A DNA stretch of 64,000 nucleotides. Origin: an uncultured bacterium (GTDB taxonomy: Bacteria > Bacillota > Clostridia > Christensenellales > HGM11417). Shown here piece by piece: positions 34,163-42,369 of this stretch. A program made the translations under genes and the position numbers. Position 1 is the stretch's first letter, and each line of letters opens with the position of its first letter. The stretch is from the NCBI GenBank assembly GCA_905215695.1, contig CAJMQN010000007.1, positions 1 through 64,000 of the forward strand, written 5' to 3'. The notes below the pieces were generated by a model. It did not search any database and was not told where the DNA came from. It was given only the letters and a program-made list of their open reading frames with translations.

Positions 34163-35089
34163 ATGAAAGAGATCGAAATCAATCTCATGGATTCAGTACC
34201 GTATGTGCGGTATGTGGCGAAATATCGTTCGGAGCCGGGAATCAAATATCATGTTCCCTGGCGGGTCATCTACGACTTTGAGATTATCTTTGTCACCGAC
34301 GGCGAAATGGTTGTGGAGGAACGGGGCGAGCAGGGCGAAAGCCGTTACTACCTGAAAAAGAGCGACTTTCATGTCATGGAACCCCTCGTGCGGCATACGC
34401 GTATCATTGAAGACGGGGCGCATTGCACGTACTATACCGTACACTTCGACTTTTTAATGAACAAGCTCGACAAAAATGTGGACGTGGACAAAGTATATCT
34501 CGCGCCTATTGTCGATTTTGTGGATGAGACCGACGTGGACAAAGAATTGAGTGAACGCAACGTCTATAAAATTAAAGATATTTCGCTCAAGAGAATCTTT
34601 CACGTAAAGGATGCCACGCGCATGGAGGTGTCTTTTGAGCGTATGTTTCGTCTCTTTAACCGCAAAGACGAAGTGCTTGATTTTCAGCTGCGCGGAAACT
34701 TCATCACACTGCTCGGCATTCTCTTTGAGGAAATGAGGGACGAAAGTTATATCTTTCGCATTCAGGACGCAATCGAACACTTCTGTCACTATGTTTACGA
34801 ATATATTGCCACAGAAATCAGCGTGGAAAAATTCGCCCGGAGCTGTGGGTTCTCACCCGTGTACTTTCGCAAGGAGTTTCGAAAGCGAAAGGGCATCACC
34901 CCGGGGGAATACTTGCAGGACGAGCGCATGGGGCTGGCGAAAAAGCTGCTCCGAGAGGGCATACGCGTGACCGACGTCGCTCCCATGGTGGGTTATGCGG
35001 ATATCTGTTATTTCTCCAAAGCATTCAAGAAACGCTGCGGCACATCGCCCTCCGACTATGCGAAAAAAGCGCAAGACAAAACAGTTTAA
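34163..35089 (+). CDS. AraC-family regulator of the first glycan locus
   Basis: 308 residues from the ATG at 34163, with GGGAGG upstream; the frame is open back to 33947 across the tRNA and its terminator, which is not coding. An N-terminal cupin-like sensor domain (about 20-150) precedes a C-terminal double helix-turn-helix (about 205-305: ISVEKFARSCGFSPVYFRKE, VTDVAPMVGYADICYFSKAF). Such regulators usually activate the adjacent sugar transporter and hydrolase genes on binding a sugar. Confidence 0.85.
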   Translation: MKEIEINLMDSVPYVRYVAKYRSEPGIKYHVPWRVIYDFEIIFVTDGEMVVEERGEQGESRYYLKKSDFHVMEPLVRHTRIIEDGAHCTYYTVHFDFLMNKLDKNVDVDKVYLAPIVDFVDETDVDKELSERNVYKIKDISLKRIFHVKDATRMEVSFERMFRLFNRKDEVLDFQLRGNFITLLGILFEEMRDESYIFRIQDAIEHFCHYVYEYIATEISVEKFARSCGFSPVYFRKEFRKRKGITPGEYLQDERMGLAKKLLREGIRVTDVAPMVGYADICYFSKAFKKRCGTSPSDYAKKAQDKTV

Positions 35090-35092
35090 CAA

Positions 35093-35125
35093 GAGCCTCG
35101 GTTTCACAACCGGGGCTTTTTTTTT
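35093..35125 (+). terminator. Terminator of the first AraC gene
   Basis: GAGCCTCGGTT-tcac-AACCGGGGCTTTTTTTTT hairpin with a long T run. The transporter genes that follow therefore need their own promoter. A weak one (TTGTAT 35182-35187, 18 bp, TATAAT 35206-35211) lies before 35238. Confidence 0.8.
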
Positions 35126-35237
35126 GCGGAATTGTTGCGCACGTGTTTCGAAAAGTACAAGTTTTTGGCTAAAAATCTATCTTGTATAAGGGTCGGACGG
35201 GGAGATATAATAGATACAGTAAAACATAAGGAGAAGA

Positions 35238-36593
35238 ATGGTGAAAAAATTTTGGATTGCAATTCTCGCCTGCGCGCTGATGTCTGTTTCCTTTGTCGGG
35301 TGCGCGCCCCGGGTTAACAACGTGAATCCCGGTACCGATTACGAAGTCAATTTGGACATAGATTATCAGGTCAGTGCCGAACTCCGGGTGGGATTGAACT
35401 CGGTAGTGGGCGCCGAAACCGACTATATTGAGGCGCTTGCGGCGGAATTTAACAAGCTCTATCGCAACGTCAAGATTACAGTGCAGCCCATGATTTCGGG
35501 CAGTTACGACAATGCTTTGCAGAACGCGCATCAGACGGGAAATATGCCGGACATCTTTTTTACGACGTCCTCCATGTTCCCGGGACAGGTGGAAAAGGGT
35601 TTGACGCTCAATCTGTCGCCCTATATTTCGGCGGAGACCGAGAAAAATTCGGAATGGGAAAAACAGTTTGTCGAATCGGGCTGGAAGCTCGGGCAAAAGG
35701 ATATGGACGGCGATCAGATGATGGTGCCGCGCTCGACGGACCGCATCGTTACCCACTACAACAAGAAGATTTTTATGGATGCGGGCGTGGATATGTCAAC
35801 GGTCAAGAACGGTTGGACGTGGGAGGATTTTCTGGCTGCATGCGCCAAGATTCGCACTTACTTCAACAAGACGAACAGACAGGACCAATACTTCCTGCAA
35901 GCGTCGCTCGGCTGGGAAGCGTTGTTTTCGCCCATGCTTGCGTCCTACGGCGGAAAAGTGTTCAACGAGGATAAGTCCATAGCCTTTGACAGTCCCGAAG
36001 TTCGGGAGATGCTGGAAGACATGAAATACCTTGTCGATGAACGCTATATGGCTCCTCTCAATCAGGCGGGCGCGGACTTTTTCACGGGCACCGGCGGCGC
36101 CATGTTCTTTCATTCCTCGCCGGCGAACCTCATCAAAGCCAATGTCGGCGAAGACTACGACATTGTCACGTTCCCGCTCATCGGCGATGACCCGCATATC
36201 GGCGCAGGCGCGGCTGGATATTCGATCTACGCCGGAAGCAAAAATCGGGATATTGCTTGGAAATTCCTTTCGTTTATGATTTCGAAAAAGGGACAAAATG
36301 CTCTCGCGCGGGCGGGACTGACGTTGGCGCCCCTCCGGGTGGACATGCAAGACCCCAACCTCAACGACTGGGGCAAGGGCAACGAGAACATCAATATGGC
36401 GGCGTACACCTGGCGTCCCGAACTCAACTATGCCACGAGTTGGCAGCTTCCCTTCCCCTCGGGTATGCATCAGGATCTTTTGGATACGATGGAAAATATG
36501 GTGTTCAACTATCTGCGCGACCCCGACGGCTTGACACTGGACGGTACAATCTCGCACGCCAAGACCGAGGTGCAGGCTATCATCTCAAGGTAG
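35238..36593 (+). CDS. Sugar ABC transporter substrate-binding lipoprotein (locus 1)
   Basis: 451 residues. The signal peptide ends with lipobox FVGC at about residue 22. The mature protein has the solute-binding family 1 fold (LAAEFNKLYRNVKITVQP, MPDIFFTTSS, ARAGLTLAPLR). It would catch an oligosaccharide outside the membrane and hand it to the two permeases encoded downstream (5-bp gap). The substrate is unknown; the glycosidase-like genes of the operon point to a complex glycan. Confidence 0.88.
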   Translation: MVKKFWIAILACALMSVSFVGCAPRVNNVNPGTDYEVNLDIDYQVSAELRVGLNSVVGAETDYIEALAAEFNKLYRNVKITVQPMISGSYDNALQNAHQTGNMPDIFFTTSSMFPGQVEKGLTLNLSPYISAETEKNSEWEKQFVESGWKLGQKDMDGDQMMVPRSTDRIVTHYNKKIFMDAGVDMSTVKNGWTWEDFLAACAKIRTYFNKTNRQDQYFLQASLGWEALFSPMLASYGGKVFNEDKSIAFDSPEVREMLEDMKYLVDERYMAPLNQAGADFFTGTGGAMFFHSSPANLIKANVGEDYDIVTFPLIGDDPHIGAGAAGYSIYAGSKNRDIAWKFLSFMISKKGQNALARAGLTLAPLRVDMQDPNLNDWGKGNENINMAAYTWRPELNYATSWQLPFPSGMHQDLLDTMENMVFNYLRDPDGLTLDGTISHAKTEVQAIISR

Positions 36594-36597
36594 TGCT

Positions 36598-37494
36598 ATG
36601 TTGAAGATTAAAAAATTTTTCAAGGAAAACGGCGCGGGGTATGTCTTCATGCTCCCGCTGGTTTTAGGACTTGCCATACTGACCGTCTATCCGGTTGTGC
36701 AGGCGCTCATAATCAGTTTTTACGAATACGACGGCTTTGCAACCGCAAATTACATCGGATTTGACAACTTTGTACGGGCGTTTACCATTGATACGCAGTT
36801 TTGGAAGGTGGTGGGGAACACTTTTCTGTACGCATTCCTCAACGTGCCCTTCACCATGATTCTCTCCTATCTCCTCGCGCTCTTTGTCAACAAGAATATC
36901 AAGGGAATTTCGGTGTTCCGCACGCTGTTTTATCTGCCCTGCGTCATTCCCGGCATTGTTATGGGCGTCATGTGGGGAGACTTCATGGCGTATCCTTCGG
37001 GAGCGTTTAACGAAATTTTTGCCGCGCTCGGCTTGCCTCGTTTTACCTTTCTTTCTGTGGCAAGCACCTCTATGGCGTCTCTGTTCATCATGGGACTGTG
37101 GGGAATAGGCGGAGGCATGATTCTGTGGCTGGCTGCCCTCAAAAATATCCCGGCTGCCATGTACGAGGCTGCGGATATCGACGGCGCGGGCAAGGCGTTC
37201 GTGCTCTTTCGCATCACGATTCCCATGAGTACGACCACCATATTTTATAACCTCATCGTCGGGGTCATCGGCACGCTGCAAATCAATTCCACGCTCATTT
37301 TTGCGCCGGGCGGCACGGGAATCGACAATTCTCTGTACTTCTTCTCGGTAAAGATTTACAAGGAAGCCTTCCAGCGGTCGAGCATGGGCTATGCTTCCGC
37401 GCTCGCGTGGATTCTCGCCGTTGTCATCGGTCTCATTACGATCGTGCTGTTCAAGACGAGCGGTTGGGTATATGCGGAGGATGAAAACGTATGA
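36598..37494 (+). CDS. Sugar ABC transporter permease, MalF type (locus 1)
   Basis: 298 residues, six membrane helices. The EAA loop that contacts the ATPase is YEAADIDGAGKAFVLFRITI near residues 190-209. It overlaps the next permease by 4 bp (ATGA). No ATPase gene is present in the locus, so a shared MsmX-like ATPase elsewhere in the genome is expected. Confidence 0.9.
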   Translation: MLKIKKFFKENGAGYVFMLPLVLGLAILTVYPVVQALIISFYEYDGFATANYIGFDNFVRAFTIDTQFWKVVGNTFLYAFLNVPFTMILSYLLALFVNKNIKGISVFRTLFYLPCVIPGIVMGVMWGDFMAYPSGAFNEIFAALGLPRFTFLSVASTSMASLFIMGLWGIGGGMILWLAALKNIPAAMYEAADIDGAGKAFVLFRITIPMSTTTIFYNLIVGVIGTLQINSTLIFAPGGTGIDNSLYFFSVKIYKEAFQRSSMGYASALAWILAVVIGLITIVLFKTSGWVYAEDENV

Positions 37495-38369
37495 CGCAAT
37501 GCAAAAGTAAAACCCGTGGCGGAAAGGGCGCAAGAATCCTCCTGCGCTCGCTCAGATACCTTGCGCTTGTTGCGCTCGCCGTGTTCCTCGTCTTCCCCTT
37601 CTACTACATGCTGATCCGTAGTTTCATGCCGGTGGAGGAACTTCGTCTCCGTCCCATGCTCTTTTTTACCCTGAACTTCACCCTTGATTCCTGGAAGGAG
37701 ATTTTCGGGGCGGGAAATTATCTGCTTTACACCTTCAATACGCTGAAGATTGTGGTGATCAACTGCATCACCATACCGCTCGCGGCATCTTTCACCGCGT
37801 ATGGGTTTGCAAAACTGAAGTTTAAAGGGCGCAATTTCCTGTTCGCGTTTATGCTTGGCACCATGATGTTGCCCGGCGCGATCATGCAAGTGCCGCTGTA
37901 CGTCATGTTTGCCGGCATGAATTGGCTCAATACGAGCCTGCCCCTCATCATACCGGGGATGTTGGGAGGCGGTGCGATGAATGTCTTTTTGTTCCGGCAG
38001 TTCATGCGGGGACTTCCCAAAGAATTGGAAGAAGCCGCTCGGGTGGACGGGGCAAATCCCTTTATTCGCTACGCAGTCATCACCCTGCCGCTGTGCGTGC
38101 CCATCATCATCTACACGATTGTGGGTACATTCGTCGCCGGATGGGGCGATTTCTACGGACCGCTGCTATACATGACCTCGGTGGACGAGAGCAAACTGAC
38201 GCTCGCCTATGCCGTGTTCAAGAGCTCCATGTATGAAAACGTGGGCGCTTTGCAGGAAGGGAAGCGCATGGCGGCGGGCGTGTTCATGACGCTGTTTCCG
38301 GCATTGCTGTTCTTCCTGTTTCAGCGGCAGCTCGTGGACGGCATTGTGATGAACGGCATCAAAGGATAA
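37491..38369 (+). CDS. Sugar ABC transporter permease, MalG type (locus 1)
   Basis: 292 residues, six membrane helices, with the EAA loop EEAARVDGANPFIRYAVITL near 180-199 and the C-terminal FLFQRQLVDGIVMNGIKG typical of MalG-like permeases. Partner of the upstream permease. Confidence 0.9.
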   Translation: MTQCKSKTRGGKGARILLRSLRYLALVALAVFLVFPFYYMLIRSFMPVEELRLRPMLFFTLNFTLDSWKEIFGAGNYLLYTFNTLKIVVINCITIPLAASFTAYGFAKLKFKGRNFLFAFMLGTMMLPGAIMQVPLYVMFAGMNWLNTSLPLIIPGMLGGGAMNVFLFRQFMRGLPKELEEAARVDGANPFIRYAVITLPLCVPIIIYTIVGTFVAGWGDFYGPLLYMTSVDESKLTLAYAVFKSSMYENVGALQEGKRMAAGVFMTLFPALLFFLFQRQLVDGIVMNGIKG

Positions 38370-38402
38370 TGTGAGAGCAAATAAAAAGGAAGGGAGAAAA
38401 TT

Positions 38403-40256
38403 ATGAAAAAAGTCTTATCGTTGCTACTATGCTCGGCATTCATTTTTGCCGCCGGCTGCGGGGAATCCACACCGCCGGGCGGCGGGAATGAGCCGGGAAC
38501 GGAGCAGACCGAAAAGCTCAAGTACTTTGAGGACGACGACATCATCGAAATTGTAAACGCGGAGGACGTAAGAGAATTGACTGACATCGAATACACATTG
38601 GAAAATACTGTTGCTATCGACATTTACGGTCGGAAGGTACTCACCTATGGAAACGCCAAAGAGGGGCGGGACGTGGGCATGTTCTACTTTTCGTGGCTGG
38701 GTCATTTGCCGGACGCGGAAATCTACGACATTTCCGAACTTCTTTTGAATCGTCCCGACGATCTTTGGAACCCGGAGGGGACAAAACACAGTCCGGTTGC
38801 CGTGGACTATTTCTGGACGGAGCCACTGTACGGCTATTACAATAGTTGCGACCCCTGGGTTCTTGAGCGGCAGGTGCAGATTTTTATCACGCTCGGCATC
38901 GACTTTTTGGGGTTTGACGCGACAAATACGGTGTTCTATCAGGATGCGTATGTCGCCCTTTTCAAGGTGCTCGAGAAGTACCATGAGCAGGGTTACAAGG
39001 TTCCGAAAGTCATGTTTTTGCTGAATGCACAGTCCGCCGCCCGCCTGCGTTCGGTGTACGAGGACTACTATAAGCCCGAAGCCAACATATACGAGCTGCC
39101 CGAATACCTGCGCTATGCTCCGAACGGCAAACCGCTCATCAGCGCGGACCTCGGCGAGCTGAAGGCTGCGGGTGCCGCGGTGGAAGATCTGACGTCCTAT
39201 TTTGAAGTCAAGCACACCTGGTGGCCCAACGAGCCTGCGGAAAATTATCCCGATTCCTTCTCCTGGATGGACTGGGGCTGGCCGCAAACCAACTTTGAGG
39301 ACGGCTATATCAACGTCAGTGTGGCACAGCACGTGTCCGGCAGGTTCAGCAACAAAGACGCGGGCAACTGGGGGCGGGGCTATAACCATAAGACCAACCG
39401 CAATGAGCGCTCGGGAATCCGCACGGGCACGAACTATCAGTCCCAATGGGGCAGTGTATTCGACCTGCTGGAAAAGGATTCGAGTGCCGTATCCAATGTG
39501 TTTATCACCGGATACAACGAGTGGGTTGCCGGCAAATGGGTGGATAACGGCGCCGCCTATTTCGTGGATCAATTCAACGAAGAGTATTCGCGCGACATCG
39601 AGCCGATGAAGGGCGGGTACGCGGACAACTATTTGTTGCAGACCGCCGCCAACGTCCGCAGGTTCAAGTATGAAAAAGGCAAGAGCTATCAGCTGCCGCA
39701 GCATACGGTAACGACGCTCACCGATCTTGCGGCTTGGGAAGGCGCAAAAAAATATGTAGCCTTTACGGACAACGTATTCGACCGGAATTTCTGCGGTTGG
39801 AACAAAAACAAAATTTACACCGATACGACGGGAAGAAACGACATTGCCGATATGCTGATTACGCACGACGCCGAAAATCTGTATGTCGCCGTCTCTACGG
39901 TTGATAAAATCAGCGACTACACAGAAGGCGACAAAAACTGGATGAATCTGTGGCTCGGCGCCAATTCGGACGGAACGTTCGACTTTGTGGTGAACCGCAC
40001 CCCGGGCAGCGGCAAGACGAGCATTGAAAAGCGCACCGCAGGCGGCTGGGAAAATGCGGGCGAAGCGGACTATGCCGTCAGCGGAAACCGTATCTTCTAC
40101 CGCATTCCGTTGTCCGTCATCGGAGCGGACCCGGCGCGACCGGCGGTCACAATCAAGGCGAGCGACAACGTGGACGGGGCTGCCGATGTCATGAATTTCT
40201 ACGTGCACGGCGACTGCGCTCCGATCGGGCGGTTTGCCTACAGTTACGGCGTATAA
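38403..40256 (+). CDS. Glycoside hydrolase-like lipoprotein (GH99/GH71-like) with C-terminal CBM9-like domain
   Basis: 617 residues, lipobox AAGC at about residue 19. The central domain (about 90-410) has the look of GH99/WbsX-type barrels: MFYFSWLGHLPD, WVLERQVQIFITLGIDFLGF and FITGYNEWVAGKW. It contains many aromatic residues. The last 170 residues (AWEGAKKYVAFTDN onward, with DMLITHDAENLYVAVSTVD) resemble a family 9 carbohydrate-binding module. A role in trimming mannose-type glycans is suggested by the family only. Preceded by AAGGAAGG, 33 bp after the permease gene. Confidence 0.65.
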   Translation: MKKVLSLLLCSAFIFAAGCGESTPPGGGNEPGTEQTEKLKYFEDDDIIEIVNAEDVRELTDIEYTLENTVAIDIYGRKVLTYGNAKEGRDVGMFYFSWLGHLPDAEIYDISELLLNRPDDLWNPEGTKHSPVAVDYFWTEPLYGYYNSCDPWVLERQVQIFITLGIDFLGFDATNTVFYQDAYVALFKVLEKYHEQGYKVPKVMFLLNAQSAARLRSVYEDYYKPEANIYELPEYLRYAPNGKPLISADLGELKAAGAAVEDLTSYFEVKHTWWPNEPAENYPDSFSWMDWGWPQTNFEDGYINVSVAQHVSGRFSNKDAGNWGRGYNHKTNRNERSGIRTGTNYQSQWGSVFDLLEKDSSAVSNVFITGYNEWVAGKWVDNGAAYFVDQFNEEYSRDIEPMKGGYADNYLLQTAANVRRFKYEKGKSYQLPQHTVTTLTDLAAWEGAKKYVAFTDNVFDRNFCGWNKNKIYTDTTGRNDIADMLITHDAENLYVAVSTVDKISDYTEGDKNWMNLWLGANSDGTFDFVVNRTPGSGKTSIEKRTAGGWENAGEADYAVSGNRIFYRIPLSVIGADPARPAVTIKASDNVDGAADVMNFYVHGDCAPIGRFAYSYGV

Positions 40257-40267
40257 GGAGGGATAAA

Positions 40268-42352
40268 ATGATGAGCAGTGTCGGAAAGAGGGGCTTGCTT
40301 GCCGCCTTCGCCTGCCTTTGCGCGGTATGTATGGCAATCGGGCTGTGCTTGCCGCCGGCAAAGGCGGCAGAAACCGGCGCGTGGACGGCGGGAAGCGGTT
40401 CTTCTCTCGAAGGGAGCATTCTCACGGGAGGAGAGGACGGAAGAGCACAGGTTACCTATGCGGGCGCAGATTTTGTAGAGGGCGGACAGCTCTCCTATCA
40501 ATTTGCCTCGCGCAAAGATTTTTCGGTGGGCTATGAAGTGAACGCGCTGGACGAAGCCGGATTCCCCAAGGACAACGCGCGGATCTACGACCACAGTTAT
40601 GTGAAGTTTACGGTTCTCAATGAGAAGAACGAGGGGTTTGAAGTCAAGTTCTATCATCAGAATCCGGACTACGAAGTCGAACCCAATAAACTCGAAATCA
40701 ACCTGACCTGGCTGTCCCCCGCCATCGCTGCGGACGCGGCGCAATCCAAGGAGACGGGGCGGCACTATGTGGAGACCGTTTATTCGTTTGTGAACAATTT
40801 CGGAGCTCCGCACACCCTTTCGTGCTATCGGTATGCGGGCGCGTATCGCATTTCCGTGGACGGCACGACTTTCATGCCCGTACCCGAATACGGAGAGTTT
40901 GATCTGTCAAATGTTTCCGTGACCGTTGACTTTATGGCGGTGGATAAGAGAGTGCGCGCCGAGCTTGGCGCCGGAACGGATTTTGACCCTTCGCACGCGG
41001 GCGTGTGGAGCACGATGGGAGACAGCGTCATCACGGAGAACGAGGACGGCACGACAACCTTTTCGGTCGAGGATGCGACGGAAAAAATGCCGGTGTCAAC
41101 GCCGATCGTTCAGCTCCGCGAAAAAATTATCTCTACCGAAGGGCTGGACGTGAGAAAACCCATCGTGTTGCAGGTCGCTTATTCGCGTTATACAGGTTTA
41201 ACCTGGTTCTGGGGTTTGGGTCTCGCCAAACAGCCGTACGACACCTACAAGTTGCAGTTTGAGGATTTCGGAAGAGGAGAGAACGAGACAAACACCTACC
41301 GCAACAACGGATTTGTCGCGGACGGCAAGGGACTGTTTATTCAGCCGGAGACGGGAAAGATTGAAAATACGACGATTCCGGGCGGTACGGACCTCGTTTC
41401 CTACCGTACCAACGACTTCATGGGCGCGGGATATACCGGACTCGAATGTCTCGATACCGTTCGATACGAAATCGGGGAGACCGACACCGATATTTGGTAC
41501 AACGGCGAAAAGATTTTTGATCACTTCGCCATGAAACAGAGCGACTTTGCCTCGAGCGATTACAGAGCGTATCCCGGATTTGCTTTTCTGGAACTGCCCT
41601 CGGCGGTCAACCAAAGCCGTTCCAATACGCTCACAATCAAGGGCGCAAACGCCCCCTATCGGGAGGAGACGAGCGGTATCCGTTACAGTGAGAGCGCGGA
41701 GGGGTGCAAGATTGACATAGACTGCTTCGGCGAATCCCCCGCGTTGTCCTATGACGCGGCGGGTACCGAAACCGTTTCCGCAGAGAACTATTCTTACGAC
41801 GACGGCTCCAAGGAGCTCACGCTGAAACCCGCATTTTTCACGGATTTCGGCAGCGCACCCCGCCATGTGTTCGTTTCGACCAAAAATGGTACTGCGCGGT
41901 TGCAGGTTCGATTTGTTCCGGAAGGGGAGGTCATAGAAGCCGCCGAGGTTTTGGACAAAGAATTGCGTTTCGAGCTCGGCAAAAAGCGGGACTTTACCTT
42001 CAAAATCGACTGCAAGGGGCAGACCTTCTCCCGCGTTTTTGGGCTGGGTCTCTTCTTGAGGGACGTCGAGTTTGACGAAAGTACGGGTACCGTTTCGATA
42101 AACGCCCGTGCTCTCAACGACTTGGACGTCGGCGAATATGTGATCAACATCGAAACGATTGATTTGGACGGCAATTATCTCGTGACGACCGTTCCCTTCT
42201 ATGTGGACAAAAACCCGTACGAGGGAATGCAATCAAACGGCTCTGCGTCCGGAGAGACGAAAGCGGGCTGCGGAAAATCTTCGGCGTCTGCGGGCGGTTT
42301 GGCTGCCCTTGTGGCAATTCTCGCCGCTGTCGGCGTGATTCGTAAATATTAA
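40268..42352 (+). CDS. Secreted protein with Gly-Cys-Gly C-terminal tail (tail protein 1)
   Basis: 694 residues. Signal peptide about 1-34, cleaved near AKA-AE. The long beta-rich body has several LamG/jelly-roll-like stretches (YAGAYRISVDGTTFMPVP, VRYEIGETDTDIWYNGE) that recall carbohydrate-binding modules, but I do not recognise a named family. The C-terminus reads KAGCGKSSASAGG, then a helix of about 17 hydrophobic residues and RKY. The same layout ends three further proteins of this region. It lies in the locus 1 operon, 11 bp after the hydrolase gene. Confidence 0.7.
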   Translation: MMSSVGKRGLLAAFACLCAVCMAIGLCLPPAKAAETGAWTAGSGSSLEGSILTGGEDGRAQVTYAGADFVEGGQLSYQFASRKDFSVGYEVNALDEAGFPKDNARIYDHSYVKFTVLNEKNEGFEVKFYHQNPDYEVEPNKLEINLTWLSPAIAADAAQSKETGRHYVETVYSFVNNFGAPHTLSCYRYAGAYRISVDGTTFMPVPEYGEFDLSNVSVTVDFMAVDKRVRAELGAGTDFDPSHAGVWSTMGDSVITENEDGTTTFSVEDATEKMPVSTPIVQLREKIISTEGLDVRKPIVLQVAYSRYTGLTWFWGLGLAKQPYDTYKLQFEDFGRGENETNTYRNNGFVADGKGLFIQPETGKIENTTIPGGTDLVSYRTNDFMGAGYTGLECLDTVRYEIGETDTDIWYNGEKIFDHFAMKQSDFASSDYRAYPGFAFLELPSAVNQSRSNTLTIKGANAPYREETSGIRYSESAEGCKIDIDCFGESPALSYDAAGTETVSAENYSYDDGSKELTLKPAFFTDFGSAPRHVFVSTKNGTARLQVRFVPEGEVIEAAEVLDKELRFELGKKRDFTFKIDCKGQTFSRVFGLGLFLRDVEFDESTGTVSINARALNDLDVGEYVINIETIDLDGNYLVTTVPFYVDKNPYEGMQSNGSASGETKAGCGKSSASAGGLAALVAILAAVGVIRKY

Positions 42353-42369
42353 AGGAGAGGTAAGGGAAA

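Noticed and set aside
38427..40361. Minus-strand open frame of about 640 codons opposite the hydrolase-like lipoprotein gene
   Set aside because: Antisense shadow. The plus frame has a lipobox, ribosome binding site, family-like blocks and operon spacing.
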